DNA from: an uncultured Clostridia bacterium
GTDB taxonomy: Bacteria; Bacillota; Clostridia; Christensenellales; Borkfalkiaceae
Assembly: GCA_947627015.1 (NCBI GenBank)
Contig: CANQUL010000001.1
Location: 25,232-89,231, forward strand
Direction: 5' to 3'
DNA: 64,000 nucleotides
A model generated the notes under the pieces. That model did no database searches and had not been told where the DNA came from. It saw only the letters and a list, made by a program, of their open reading frames with translations. Shown here in pieces: positions 54,866 through 64,000 of this stretch (position 1 is its first letter; each line of letters begins with the position of its first letter). Position numbers and translations under genes: made by a program.

Positions 54866-55802
54866 TTTCGCCTCCCGACAGCGCGATGTTCTTTCCCGTG
54901 ACGTTCAGGAACACGTCGTCCATGTCTCCCTTTCTGATTTCGAAGTCCTCGATATACGTCCCGAACGCGCGCAGAACTTCCTTGGCGTCTCCCCCGCTCT
55001 CGATATCGATGCGGTAAGCCTCATGCTCGCCGTCGTAGGAAAAGTGCCTGTCCGCCCGTCGGAGTGCCTCTTCGAAGGCAGGATCGCGGGGACGGAAGCA
55101 GACGATCCGGTCGCTCGAGTAGGCGTTTTTGAGCTCGTTGGGGGTGCCGTGGGCTATGATTTTGCCCTTGTCCATGATGACGACGTCCGTCGCCTTGTCC
55201 GCCTCTTCGAGATAATGGGTGGTGAGAAAGACGGTCATGCCCGTTTCGGCGCGGATCGTATCGATGAGCGACCAGACCGCAAGCCGCGTCTTGGGGTCGA
55301 GGCCCGTCGTCGGCTCATCGAGGATGAGGAGTTTGGGACGGTGCACCATGGCGCGGGCGATGTCCACGCGACGCATCTGACCGCCCGAGAGGTTCTTGAT
55401 GGGCTTGTTGAGAATGGGTGCAAGTTCGAGGAGGCGAATGATCTCGTCGAGATTGCGCTTCTTCTCCTCTTTTGTGAGGGAATAGAACGCCGTGCGGATC
55501 TCCAAATTTTCCTTGACGGTAAGTTCCTTATCGAGCACGCTCGTTTGGAACACCACGCCGAGTTCGCGCTTGATGGCAAAGGGTTCCTCGTCGAGATCCC
55601 GCCCGTTTACATAGATCTTGCCCGCATCCTTTTTGAGAATGGAGCAGATGATGTTGATGGTCGTGCTTTTGCCCGCCCCGTTTACGCCGAGAAAGGCAAA
55701 GAGCGATCCCCTCTTCACCGAAAACGAGATATCGCCGACTGCCTTGAAGCCGTCGTATGATTTACTCAAATGCTCTATCGAGAGCGCAATACCGTCGTCC
55801 AT
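54858..55802 (-). CDS. ABC transporter ATP-binding protein (multidrug/daunorubicin type)
   Basis: FLGVNGAGKSTTINIICSIL (Walker A), LSGGQMRRVDIARAMVHRPKLLILDEPTTGLDP. Confidence 0.95.
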   Translation of the reverse strand: MDDGIALSIEHLSKSYDGFKAVGDISFSVKRGSLFAFLGVNGAGKSTTINIICSILKKDAGKIYVNGRDLDEEPFAIKRELGVVFQTSVLDKELTVKENLEIRTAFYSLTKEEKKRNLDEIIRLLELAPILNKPIKNLSGGQMRRVDIARAMVHRPKLLILDEPTTGLDPKTRLAVWSLIDTIRAETGMTVFLTTHYLEEADKATDVVIMDKGKIIAHGTPNELKNAYSSDRIVCFRPRDPAFEEALRRADRHFSYDGEHEAYRIDIESGGDAKEVLRAFGTYIEDFEIRKGDMDDVFLNVTGKNIALSGGENG

Positions 55803-55812
55803 GCTCTGCTCC

Positions 55813-57123
55813 TTATTCTTTGACGTTTCGGTTGACCTTCCCCCAGCTCGGTTTGCTCATGGCACCGACCGCGAGCGTCACCGCATACAGGATCAAAAAG
55901 CAGGGGAAGAGGAACACGGCGGAAAGCAGCTCGCTCCGCTTTTGCGCCCCGAGCTTTTTGTAATCCGAAAGCACGAGGAAGAGAGCCTGCAAATACCCGA
56001 AGAACAGGAACAGCCCGACGACGATCGCCCCGCCGATGATGACGGTATTCCACAGGGAATGATAATAATATGATACGGGCTGCATCGTGAGCGGCAGGGC
56101 TCCGTATCCCGCAAAGCCGAGAAAGATAAAGTGGTAGATGTAGTACGCGGGAACCCAAACGGCGAGCAGAATCGTAAGGAAGTTGAATATGTAGGTCAAA
56201 AACATCTCGATGTAAGAAAATCTCCTCGTCGTGAAAAACTTCCCCACCATGCTCATGAGCTTTGTCTTGAGAAGTTTCATGCCGCCGCTCCCGATACGCT
56301 TGTTGCGGCCCAGCGTGTCCCGAAAGGAAGACGGCATGTCCTCATAGACGACGGCGTCCTCGACAAAGTGCCCCTTGTAGCCGTCGAGCATGCGGTTAAA
56401 GTTGAACTCCGCGTCGTCGGAAATGCTCTCGCAGTCGTACCCGCCGCAGGCCTTGAGCATGCGCACGCTCATCATCGCGCCGCTCCCGTTGACATGGGCG
56501 GCAATGCCGAGCCGTTCGCGGACACGGCTGCCGTATCGGCTGTCAAAACTGTAAAAGAGGGTGCATGCCTTGGTGTAGAAATTTTGCGTGGCGTTGATGG
56601 CTCCCTCGTAGGGACGGGCAAGATCGACACCCGATTGGAAGGCGTCGTTCATGAGGGAAGAAAATTCGGGATTGATGAGGTTGTCCGCATCGAGATGGAT
56701 GACGATGTCGTACGGGTCTTCCTCGATTCCCATGATGTGCGCGATCCCGTGCTTTAAGGGATAGAGTGCCATGCGGTGGGCGGGATCGGGGTCGTCGAGT
56801 TCGAGGACGATGGCCCCCGCCTCGCGGGCAAGGCGCGCGGTATCGTCTGTGCAGTTGTGCGCGACGACGAACACATCGAACTTATCCCGCGGGTAATTCT
56901 GTCCGTCGATGACGCCCCTCACCGTCTTGGCGATAACGTCCGCCTCGTTATGGGCGGGAATGAGATAGGCGATCCTGCCCTTTTTTTCGCTCACGGGGAA
57001 TGTTTTCTTCTTCACGAAAGAAGCACAGACATAAAAAAGCTGCAAAAGGACGGGGATGGCAATGATGATGAGCACGATATAATTCAGGATGCTCAAAACA
57101 CGGTATAATATTTCATACCACAT
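55813..57123 (-). CDS. Family 2 glycosyltransferase, membrane-embedded
   Basis: AYLIPAHNEADVIAKTVRGV...DVFVVAHNCTDDTARLAREAG...IHLDADNLINPEF with flanking TMs. Start set at the Met at 57123. Confidence 0.88.
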   Translation of the reverse strand: MWYEILYRVLSILNYIVLIIIAIPVLLQLFYVCASFVKKKTFPVSEKKGRIAYLIPAHNEADVIAKTVRGVIDGQNYPRDKFDVFVVAHNCTDDTARLAREAGAIVLELDDPDPAHRMALYPLKHGIAHIMGIEEDPYDIVIHLDADNLINPEFSSLMNDAFQSGVDLARPYEGAINATQNFYTKACTLFYSFDSRYGSRVRERLGIAAHVNGSGAMMSVRMLKACGGYDCESISDDAEFNFNRMLDGYKGHFVEDAVVYEDMPSSFRDTLGRNKRIGSGGMKLLKTKLMSMVGKFFTTRRFSYIEMFLTYIFNFLTILLAVWVPAYYIYHFIFLGFAGYGALPLTMQPVSYYYHSLWNTVIIGGAIVVGLFLFFGYLQALFLVLSDYKKLGAQKRSELLSAVFLFPCFLILYAVTLAVGAMSKPSWGKVNRNVKE

Positions 57124-57202
57124 GGCGCAGGTCAAACCTCCGTTCGATTGAATTCCGGTTTCTGTGACACGAGTCCCCGGACCCGGGCACCTCCGGGAGC
57201 TC

Positions 57203-57889
57203 CTATGCTCCGGTCCCTTTCCCCGCAACGCAGCGGAAGATGGGCATGCCCTTTGAGGAAAAGTTCCTCTCGTATTCGGTGACGATATTCCCCTCCGCAT
57301 ACTCGCTGTGATGCAGATCGCGCGTCACTTCGCGGACATGGTACCCCGCAAGCGCGTATTGTTCGAGAGAATAGTCAAAGAAGAACGCACTGTCCGTCTT
57401 TTGCTCGATGCTGCCGCCGTCCTCTAAAATGCGCCCGTAGATCGAGAGAAACCGGGGGGACGTCAGACGCTGTTTTTCGTGCGAGCTGCCGGGAAGCGGC
57501 GTCGAAAAATTGAGGTAGATCTTCCGCACGCTGCCTTCGGGCACATAGCAGCACAGGATCTCCGCGGGAATGTTCAAAAACTTTACGTTTCCGATCCCCT
57601 CGCGGAGGACGCGCTCCATGGCGGTCAGGATGACGTTGGTGCACACCTCGACGGCGAGGTAATTGACTTGGGGATTTTTGGCCGCAAGTTCACAGATAAA
57701 GCCGCCGTTTCCGCACCCCACCTCCACTTCTACGGGATTTCCGTTGCCGAAAACCTTCTCGTAATCGAGGAGCGCGCGGTAGGTCTCTGCGGCGATCCTG
57801 AGGTTCTTACAGGGGCTGCCGCGGGCAAGGAGCACCGGAGCACAGGCCTCCATTCGCGGCTCGAGGTGCCGCTTTTTATGCATTCTCAT
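57203..57889 (-). CDS. trmB: tRNA (guanine-N7-)-methyltransferase
   Basis: VEVEVGCGNGGFICELAAKNPQVNYLAVEV...KIYLNFSTPLPGSSHEKQRLTSPRFL. Confidence 0.9.
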   Translation of the reverse strand: MRMHKKRHLEPRMEACAPVLLARGSPCKNLRIAAETYRALLDYEKVFGNGNPVEVEVGCGNGGFICELAAKNPQVNYLAVEVCTNVILTAMERVLREGIGNVKFLNIPAEILCCYVPEGSVRKIYLNFSTPLPGSSHEKQRLTSPRFLSIYGRILEDGGSIEQKTDSAFFFDYSLEQYALAGYHVREVTRDLHHSEYAEGNIVTEYERNFSSKGMPIFRCVAGKGTGA

Positions 57890-57893
57890 GACG

Positions 57894-58322
57894 TCATTTC
57901 CCCGTCGAACCGAAGCCGCCCTCACCGCGGACGGTCTCGGAAAGTTCGTCCGCCTCTTCGAAGGTGCAGGCATAATAGGGTGCGACGACGAGCTGGGCGA
58001 TGCGGTCGCCCGCGTTCACGGTGCGCAGCTCCTTTCCGTGATTGTGGAGCGCCACCATCACCTCTCCGCGGTAATCGCAGTCGACCACCCCTACCTTGTT
58101 GGCTGGCGCGAGGTCCTGTTTGCAGGCAAGTCCGCTGCGGGCATAGACGAGCCCCACCGTCCCCATGGGAAGTTCGATCGCGATCCCCGTATGCACAAAG
58201 CGCGTCTCCCCCGCGGGGATCTCCGTCCCCTCGGCGGCATAGAGGTCGGCTCCCGCCGCATATCCCGAGCCGTAATGGGGCAGCTTCGCGCTCTCCGTCA
58301 GTTTCTTTACGTTCACTTGCAT
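57894..58322 (-). CDS. dut: dUTP diphosphatase
   Basis: GYAAGADLYAAEGTEIPAGETRFVHTGIAIELP...ARSGLACKQ...NKVGVVDCDYRGEVMVALHNHG...RIAQLVVAP...RGEGGFGSTGK. Confidence 0.96.
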   Translation of the reverse strand: MQVNVKKLTESAKLPHYGSGYAAGADLYAAEGTEIPAGETRFVHTGIAIELPMGTVGLVYARSGLACKQDLAPANKVGVVDCDYRGEVMVALHNHGKELRTVNAGDRIAQLVVAPYYACTFEEADELSETVRGEGGFGSTGK

Positions 58323-58405
58323 AGAATACTCCCTTCGTCCGCAGACGGCAGACAGAGCCCCTCGGGCACGCCGTCCGACCCTCGCGGAACGTGTTGTACG
58401 CTTAT

Positions 58406-58434
58406 ACAATACACCATCTTGCGGATTTTGTCAA
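58406..58434 (-). promoter_or_regulatory. Promoter for dut-trmB unit
   Basis: TTGACA-17 bp-TATTGT on minus strand. Confidence 0.55.
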
Positions 58435-58439
58435 GAAAA

Positions 58440-58478
58440 AAACAATCTCCCCGCGCAAGTCGGCGCAGGGAGATTTAT
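58440..58478 (-). terminator. Terminator downstream of 279-aa lipoprotein
   Basis: Minus AATCTCCCTGCGC-CGACTT-GCGCGGGGAGATTGTTTTTTT. Confidence 0.8.
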
Positions 58479-58486
58479 CGATTTGT

Positions 58487-59326
58487 TCAATATGCGGACG
58501 GGATCGTCAGCTCTGCGGAGAACGTGCCTGCCATGTCCGTGAGGACGTAGCGGTCGAACTCGGCGGAGAGATTGCTGTCGCCGTGGTGGAAGAAGAGCAG
58601 GCAGTATCCGCCGCCCTGATAAAAGCGCGCACAGCTGTAATGCGTGAGCCCGTCGTCATAGGCGGCGTCGCCGCAGACGCGCTTGCCCTCTCCCGCGGGC
58701 GAACCCGCATAATATGTCCTCTCCCCATCCGAAAACCAGACGGCGTTCGTGCCGTCGTAGGCGACCGCGATGCGCTTTTCGAGCTCTCCGCGCACGGTCA
58801 GCATCTCCGTCTCCTTTTCATAAGAGAAGAAGACGCTCTTTACCGCTTTGCGGGAATCGATGTTCCCGCCGCCCGAGAGAAATCCCACCGTGCCGCTGTA
58901 AATGACACAAAATCCGTATACCATGCCCGAGGTCTCTTGCGCAAAAGCAGTCAGATAGGGCTCTTCGGAATCGTCAAGTTCCAGCACGCGGTCGACGATG
59001 GACTCGTAGCCTTCCGCCGGGATGAGACTTTCGCGCGGGAAGGTACTGCCTTCGAAAATGGGCTCGGGAATCTCTTCCGCGGGCTCCGTTTCCGAAAGCG
59101 TGAGCGTGTTCTGTTCCCTGTCGTACACGATCTGCTTCTGCCGGGATTCGGCCCATTCGTCCCACGTGAGAAGAACCCGGTTGCCCTCTTCGCGCACCGC
59201 AAGGAGGATAACCGACGAGCGGTCGTTGCCGTACAGCAGCGTGCAGCCGCCGAGGAGGGAGACGATCGGAACGGTCAGGAGAAGGAGCGAGAGGATCAAT
59301 GTCAGTTTTTTCATCGGTTTCTTCAT
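58487..59326 (-). CDS. Hypothetical lipoprotein, 279 aa
   Basis: MKKLTLILSLLLLTVPIVSLLGGCTLLYG; lipobox LLGGC. Confidence 0.8.
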   Translation of the reverse strand: MKKPMKKLTLILSLLLLTVPIVSLLGGCTLLYGNDRSSVILLAVREEGNRVLLTWDEWAESRQKQIVYDREQNTLTLSETEPAEEIPEPIFEGSTFPRESLIPAEGYESIVDRVLELDDSEEPYLTAFAQETSGMVYGFCVIYSGTVGFLSGGGNIDSRKAVKSVFFSYEKETEMLTVRGELEKRIAVAYDGTNAVWFSDGERTYYAGSPAGEGKRVCGDAAYDDGLTHYSCARFYQGGGYCLLFFHHGDSNLSAEFDRYVLTDMAGTFSAELTIPSAY

Positions 59327-59377
59327 GGGAGTACCTCACATGATACGGGCCCTTCCGCATTGTTCGGGGGCGTCCGC

Positions 59378-61456
59378 TTATTTTACACTGTACAAGAGTT
59401 CCGTATAGGTCGGGAAGGGCCAATAATCGGAGGCGGTCAACTGCTCCATGCCGTCGGCAAGGCGCCTTACGGCCTCCATGTCGGGTACGACGACGTGCGC
59501 CATCGCATGCGATGCGGGGCCATCGCCCGCAGGGATCTCGCCGAGGTCCTTTTCGAGCTTGCAGACGGCGTCCATCAGCGCTTCGTTCATGAGAGAGAGC
59601 CTCTCCGCAAGGACCATGTCCGCGTTCGATGCGATCTTTTCGCTGACGGCGCGCTTGGCGGCAATCGTCGAACACAGCTCCGTCACATAGGCGTTGACGG
59701 CCGGCCAAATGTCCCGTCTCGCCATCTCGATCATGGTGAGCGCCTCGATGTTGATGGTCTTGGTGTAGTTTTCGAGGGCGATATTGGCACGGGCAATGAC
59801 TTCCTTTTCGGTGTATACGCCCTGCTTGACAAAGACGTCGATATTCTCCCGCTTGAAGAACTCGGGAACGGCGTCGGCGGTCGTCTTGTTGTTGAGAAGG
59901 CCGCGCTTTTCGGCCTCGGGCTCCCAATCGGGGCCGTAGCCGTTGTAGTTGAAGATGATGCGGTAATGCTCCTTGAGGAGCTTTTCGGTATACGCCTTGC
60001 ACGCCTTTCCGAAGTCCTTGGCGCCCTCGAGTGCTTCGACGGCGTCCGAGAAGGCCTGCGCCGCAATGGTGTTGAGGACGATGTTGGGGTCGGCAACGGA
60101 GGCCTGCGAGCCGAGCATGCGGAACTCGAACTTGTTGCCCGTGAAGGCGAAGGGCGACGTGCGGTTGCGGTCCGTCGTATCGATGGGGAAGATGGGGCTC
60201 TCGGGCACGCCGATGGAGCCGGGAACGGCCTTCTTGGGGACATACTGACGGCCCATGACGATGGAATCGACGAGCGCGCCGAGCTGATCGCCGAGATAGA
60301 CGGAGATGATGGCGGGCGGCGCTTCGTTGGCGCCGAGACGGTGATCGTTGCCCGCGGAGGCAACGGACGCGCGCAGGATGCCCTGATACTTGTCGACGGC
60401 CGCGATGACGCACGCGAGAATGAGCATGAAGCGGGGGTTGTCCTCGGGATTTTCGCCCGGATCGAGGAGATTGATCCCGCTGTCCGTGGAGAGCGACCAG
60501 TTGTTGTGCTTGCCCGAGCCGTTGATCCCCTCGAAGGGTTTTTCGTGGAGGAGACAGACGAGACCGTGCTTCTTTGCCACCTTCTTCATGAGCTCCATCG
60601 TGAGCTGGTTGTCGTCTACGGCGACGTTGGTCGTCGTGAACACGGGTGCAAGTTCATGCTGGGCGGGCGCGACTTCGTTGTGTTTGGTCTTTGCGAAGAT
60701 GCCGTACGTCCAGAGCGTCTCGTCGAGGTCTCGCATGTATTCGGAGACGCGCGTCTTGAGGGAGCCGAAGTAGTGGTCCTCGAGTTCCTGTCCGCGGGGC
60801 GCGGGCGCGCCGAAGAGCGTTCTGCCCGTCAGCTGTAAGTCCTTGCGCTCGTTGTAGACCGCTTCGTCGATGAGGAAGTACTCCTGTTCGGGCCCCACCG
60901 TCGTGGAGACCTTGCGGCACTCGATGCCGAAGAGCTTTAAGAGGCGTTTTGCCTGCAAGTCGAGCGCAGTCATGGATTTGAGAAGCGGCGCTTTTTTGTC
61001 GAGCGTCTCTCCCGTATACGAGACGAACACGGTGGGGATGTAGAGCGTCCCCTCCTTTACGAATGCGGGCGACGTGGGATCCCACGCCGTGTAGCCGCGG
61101 GCGGCGCTGGTCGCACGCGTCCCGCCCGAAGGGAAGGAAGAGGCGTCGGGTTCGCCGACGATGAGATTTTTTCCCGTGAGCTGCAGGATGACCCTGTCGC
61201 CGTCGGGCTCGATAAAGCTGTCGTGCTTTTCCGCGGTGAGATTGGTAAGGGGCTGGAACCAGTGCGTGTAGTGGGTCGCGCCCTTGGAGACGGCCCAATC
61301 CTTCATGGCGTTTGCAACGGTACTTGCAATGGAGGTGTCAAGCGGCTTGCCCTCGTCGATGGTCTTTCTGAGAGACTTGTACACTTCCTTGGGCAGCAGA
61401 TTCTTCATGACGTCATCGCCGAAGACATTGCTCGCAAACAGCTCGGTTACGTTCAT
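59378..61456 (-). CDS. glnA: Glutamine synthetase type III
   Basis: [22 protein letters not shown]...[11 protein letters not shown]...[14 protein letters not shown]...[27 protein letters not shown]-specific length (692 aa). Confidence 0.96.
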   Translation of the reverse strand: MNVTELFASNVFGDDVMKNLLPKEVYKSLRKTIDEGKPLDTSIASTVANAMKDWAVSKGATHYTHWFQPLTNLTAEKHDSFIEPDGDRVILQLTGKNLIVGEPDASSFPSGGTRATSAARGYTAWDPTSPAFVKEGTLYIPTVFVSYTGETLDKKAPLLKSMTALDLQAKRLLKLFGIECRKVSTTVGPEQEYFLIDEAVYNERKDLQLTGRTLFGAPAPRGQELEDHYFGSLKTRVSEYMRDLDETLWTYGIFAKTKHNEVAPAQHELAPVFTTTNVAVDDNQLTMELMKKVAKKHGLVCLLHEKPFEGINGSGKHNNWSLSTDSGINLLDPGENPEDNPRFMLILACVIAAVDKYQGILRASVASAGNDHRLGANEAPPAIISVYLGDQLGALVDSIVMGRQYVPKKAVPGSIGVPESPIFPIDTTDRNRTSPFAFTGNKFEFRMLGSQASVADPNIVLNTIAAQAFSDAVEALEGAKDFGKACKAYTEKLLKEHYRIIFNYNGYGPDWEPEAEKRGLLNNKTTADAVPEFFKRENIDVFVKQGVYTEKEVIARANIALENYTKTINIEALTMIEMARRDIWPAVNAYVTELCSTIAAKRAVSEKIASNADMVLAERLSLMNEALMDAVCKLEKDLGEIPAGDGPASHAMAHVVVPDMEAVRRLADGMEQLTASDYWPFPTYTELLYSVK

Positions 61457-61518
61457 ATGTACACTCCTTGGATAATAAAGATTCGTATGGATATGGGTCC
61501 CCCGTTTCCCACAGAAAT

Positions 61519-61547
61519 ATTATATTCGTTTCGCCGCGCAAAGTCAA
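61519..61547 (-). promoter_or_regulatory. glnA promoter
   Basis: TTGACT-17 bp-TATAAT on minus strand; -35 within GTCAA-ACGA-TTGAC dyad (61543-61556). Confidence 0.75.
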
Positions 61548-61758
61548 ACGATTGACCGCAAAAACTCCCCCTTCCCGCCACAAGAAATTCTTATATCCGT
61601 CATAAGTTTTTCTTATGGGAGACGGGGGAGGTATAAGGACGGTTTATGGAACAGCCTGTCCGAACCGCCTTTTTTTCGGAAAATCGGCACATGGGATACG
61701 AAAATTTGCGCCTGCTTCGAATTGTACGGCGCAAAAATTCCCCCGTGGGGTTCTTGCT

Positions 61759-62460
61759 TTACGTCTCGTAGAAGTCCTCGCGACGGAGGCCGCTGCGCAA
61801 TTTTTCGAGCGCCTTTTTTTCGATGCGGGAGACGTAGGAGCGGGAGATCCTGAGCCGGGCTGCCACTTCACGCTGGGCGAGGGCGGGACCGCCGCAGAGC
61901 GCATAGCGCAGGCACACGATCTCGCACTCCCGCTCGGTGAGGAGACTCTTGACCGCGGAGAGGAACTTCTCCTGCATGAGGCTCTTTTCGACGCCCGCAA
62001 AGACCTTTTCCTCCCGCTCGAACAGAAGGTCCATGAGCGTGAGCTCGTTGCCGTCCTTGTCGGAGCCGACGGGGTCGCTGAGCGAGACGGTGGCTCGGTG
62101 CTTTTTGCCCGCACGGATGAGCATCAGGATCTCGTTTTCAATGCAGCGCGCGGTATAGGTCGCAAGGCGCGTCCCATGTCCCGGACGGTAGGTGTTGACG
62201 GCCTTGATGAGCCCGATGGACCCCACCGAGATCATGTCATCCGTCTCGGCCGCGCCCGTGTACTTCTTTGCGATGTGCGCGACCAGCCGCATGTTGTGGC
62301 GGATGAGCTTTTCCTTGGCCGCCTTGTCCCCTTCCGCCGCAAGGGCGATACAGCGCTCCTCCTCTTCCCGGGAGAGAGGCTTGGGAAAGGAGCTTCCGTC
62401 CGAATAGGCACCCGTAAAAAAGAACAGCTTGCAGAGAAGCGCATAAATAAATTCGGGCAT
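61759..62460 (-). CDS. sigK: RNA polymerase sporulation sigma factor SigK
   Basis: FPKPLSREEEERCIALAAEGDKAAKEKLIRHNMRLVAHIAKKY...DMISVGSIGLIKAVNTY...TRLATYTARCIENEILMLIRAGKKHRATVSLSDPVGSDKDGNELTL...SRSYVSRIEKKALEKL. Confidence 0.9.
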   Translation of the reverse strand: MPEFIYALLCKLFFFTGAYSDGSSFPKPLSREEEERCIALAAEGDKAAKEKLIRHNMRLVAHIAKKYTGAAETDDMISVGSIGLIKAVNTYRPGHGTRLATYTARCIENEILMLIRAGKKHRATVSLSDPVGSDKDGNELTLMDLLFEREEKVFAGVEKSLMQEKFLSAVKSLLTERECEIVCLRYALCGGPALAQREVAARLRISRSYVSRIEKKALEKLRSGLRREDFYET

Positions 62461-62490
62461 CGTTCACCTCGTGCAAAAACCGGATATAAC

Positions 62491-62520
62491 AGTATATGCA
62501 CGGGTGATTTTGTCCTATGA
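62491..62520 (-). promoter_or_regulatory. Putative SigE-type promoter of sigK
   Basis: TCATAGG-15 bp-CATATACT on minus strand; -10 fits CATAyamT. Confidence 0.5.
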
Positions 62521-62536
62521 ACTCCCCTTCCGCACA

Positions 62537-62572
62537 AAAAAGGACCGGACGGACGGTCCGATCCCTTTGATT
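62537..62572 (-). terminator. Terminator downstream of aspS
   Basis: Minus GGACCG-TCCGTC-CGGTCC followed by TTTTTT. Confidence 0.8.
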
Positions 62573-62587
62573 TTTCCGGCTGCGGCG

Positions 62588-64000
62588 TCACTTTGCGGCG
62601 TTCTTTGTCTTGATCGCGATATGCACCTCGTCGAGTTGTTTTTTCTCGACGGGAGAGGGCGCGTTCATCATGAGATCGCGGGCCTTGGCGTTCATGGGGA
62701 AGGCGATGACCTCGCGGATGTTGACCGTGTCCGAGATGAGCATGACCATGCGGTCCACGCCGGGAGCGACGCCTGCGTGCGGCGGTGCACCGTATTCAAA
62801 GGCATGGTACAGGGCGGGGAACTTGCTCCGCACCTCCTCTTCGCCTATCCCGACCAGCGAGAAGGCCTTGAGCATGATGGCGGGGTCGTGGTTGCGGACG
62901 GCGCCCGAAGAGAGCTCCACGCCGTTGCACACGATGTCGTACTGCCATGCGAGGATGTCGAGCGGGTCCTTTTCTTCGAGGGCCTGCATGCCTCCCTGCG
63001 GCATGGAGAAGGGATTGTGGCAGAACTCGAGCTGTCCGCTCTCCTCCCCGATCTCGTACATGGGGAAGTCGACGATCCAACAGAACCGGTACACGTCCTT
63101 TTCGAGAAGTCCGAGCCCCGTGCCGAGCATCGTGCGGAGGATCCCCGCCCGCTTCTGCACGAGAGAGAGCTTGTCCTCGGCGACGAGCGCGACGAAGGCG
63201 TTCTTTTCGACGCCGAGCGCTTTTTTCCACGCGTCGACATTCCCTGCAACGAATTTTGCAATGCCGCCTGCGGGCATGCCCCCCTCGTCGAGCTTGAACC
63301 AGTACATCGTACCGCCTTCGGTCCTGCTCTTGAATTCCTCGGCCGTCTTGTCGATCCACTTCCGCGGGACGCTGCCGTCGGAGACGACGATTGCCTTGAC
63401 GTGCTTCAACATGACGGGGTCGAACCCGCAATTGACGGTGACCTCCGTCAGGTCCCTGATGACGAGCGGGTTGCGGAGATCCGGCTTGTCGGTACCGTAC
63501 GTCTCGAGCGCCTCCCGATAGGGAATGCGCAGGAACGGCGGCTTGTCGGCGGCGCGGCCCGAATACTTTGCGAAGATGGGCGGGAGCACCCGTTCCATCA
63601 CGGCGAACACGTCCTCTTGCGTCGCAAAGGCCATCTCCATATCCAGCTGATAAAATTCTCCCGGAGAGCGGTCGGCGCGGGCGTCCTCGTCGCGGAAGCA
63701 GGGCGCGATCTGGAAATATTTGTCGAATCCCGCGCACATCAGGAGCTGCTTATATTGCTGCGGAGCTTGCGGGAGCGCGTAAAATTCTCCGGGGTAAATG
63801 CGGCTCGGCACGATGTAGTCGCGCGCCCCTTCCGGAGAGGAAGAAGTGAGGATGGGGGTGGAAATTTCGAGGAATCCTTCCTCCGTCATGAGCCGTCTCA
63901 GATCGGCGACGATGTGCGAACGGAGCACGATCTTTTCCTTGACGGCGGGGTTGCGCAGATCGAGGAAACGGTACTTGAGGCGTGCGTCCTCGCCCGCTTC
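62588..64000 (-). CDS. aspS: Aspartyl-tRNA synthetase (5' end beyond right window edge)
   Basis: Open reading continues to the edge: EAGEDARLKYRFLDLRNPAVKEKIVLRSHI...FLEISTPILTSSSPEGARDYIVPSRIYPGEFYALPQAPQQYKQLLM; C-terminal PHAGVAPGVDRMVMLI. Confidence 0.96.
   Translation of the reverse strand, partial: EAGEDARLKYRFLDLRNPAVKEKIVLRSHIVADLRRLMTEEGFLEISTPILTSSSPEGARDYIVPSRIYPGEFYALPQAPQQYKQLLMCAGFDKYFQIAPCFRDEDARADRSPGEFYQLDMEMAFATQEDVFAVMERVLPPIFAKYSGRAADKPPFLRIPYREALETYGTDKPDLRNPLVIRDLTEVTVNCGFDPVMLKHVKAIVVSDGSVPRKWIDKTAEEFKSRTEGGTMYWFKLDEGGMPAGGIAKFVAGNVDAWKKALGVEKNAFVALVAEDKLSLVQKRAGILRTMLGTGLGLLEKDVYRFCWIVDFPMYEIGEESGQLEFCHNPFSMPQGGMQALEEKDPLDILAWQYDIVCNGVELSSGAVRNHDPAIMLKAFSLVGIGEEEVRSKFPALYHAFEYGAPPHAGVAPGVDRMVMLISDTVNIREVIAFPMNAKARDLMMNAPSPVEKKQLDEVHIAIKTKNAAK

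Noticed and set aside
61457-61758. glnA-sigK intergenic region considered as a ncRNA or tRNA locus
   Set aside because: No cloverleaf or T-loop motif; content explained by glnA promoter, dyads and sigK 3' end hairpin (TTTGCGCC...GGCGCAAA).
61759-62460. Possibility that sigK is interrupted by a skin element
   Set aside because: ORF is continuous through all sigma regions; no recombinase in the window.

Overview
The window is a 64-kb, GC-rich chromosomal segment from a Bacillota (Clostridia-type) genome. Its Christensenellales-like affinity is an inference from gene content only. It is mostly housekeeping genes interspersed with five large, poorly characterised surface or secreted proteins. 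Nearly all genes are on the minus strand; only rqcP-ispDF-radA is on plus. Main blocks: (i) a conserved 'ylo-like' cluster yicC-gmk-rpoZ-priA-def-fmt-rsmB-rlmN-rpe-thiN, ending in an unannotated 21-codon spoVM-like ORF and a membrane dipeptidase; (ii) ligA-pcrA, rpsU, phosphoglucomutase, an iron alcohol dehydrogenase (fucO-like); (iii) rpoB-rpoC as an isolated operon, with a very acidic RpoB C-terminal tail; (iv) rqcP, ispDF, radA, an ABC-2 exporter, a GT2 glycosyltransferase, trmB, dut, type III glutamine synthetase, sigK and aspS (truncated at the right edge). The best leads are the SpoVM micro-ORF, an uninterrupted sigK behind a SigE-type promoter, two adjacent single-pass surface proteins with very large acidic cytoplasmic tails (one containing a compact conserved-looking domain), mutually exclusive hairpins in a surface-lipoprotein leader, overlapping rpoB/rqcP 5' leaders, and tandem dyads upstream of glnA. 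I saw no CRISPR array, rRNA, convincing tRNA, transposon or prophage. All calls are by eye; no homology search or folding program was run.
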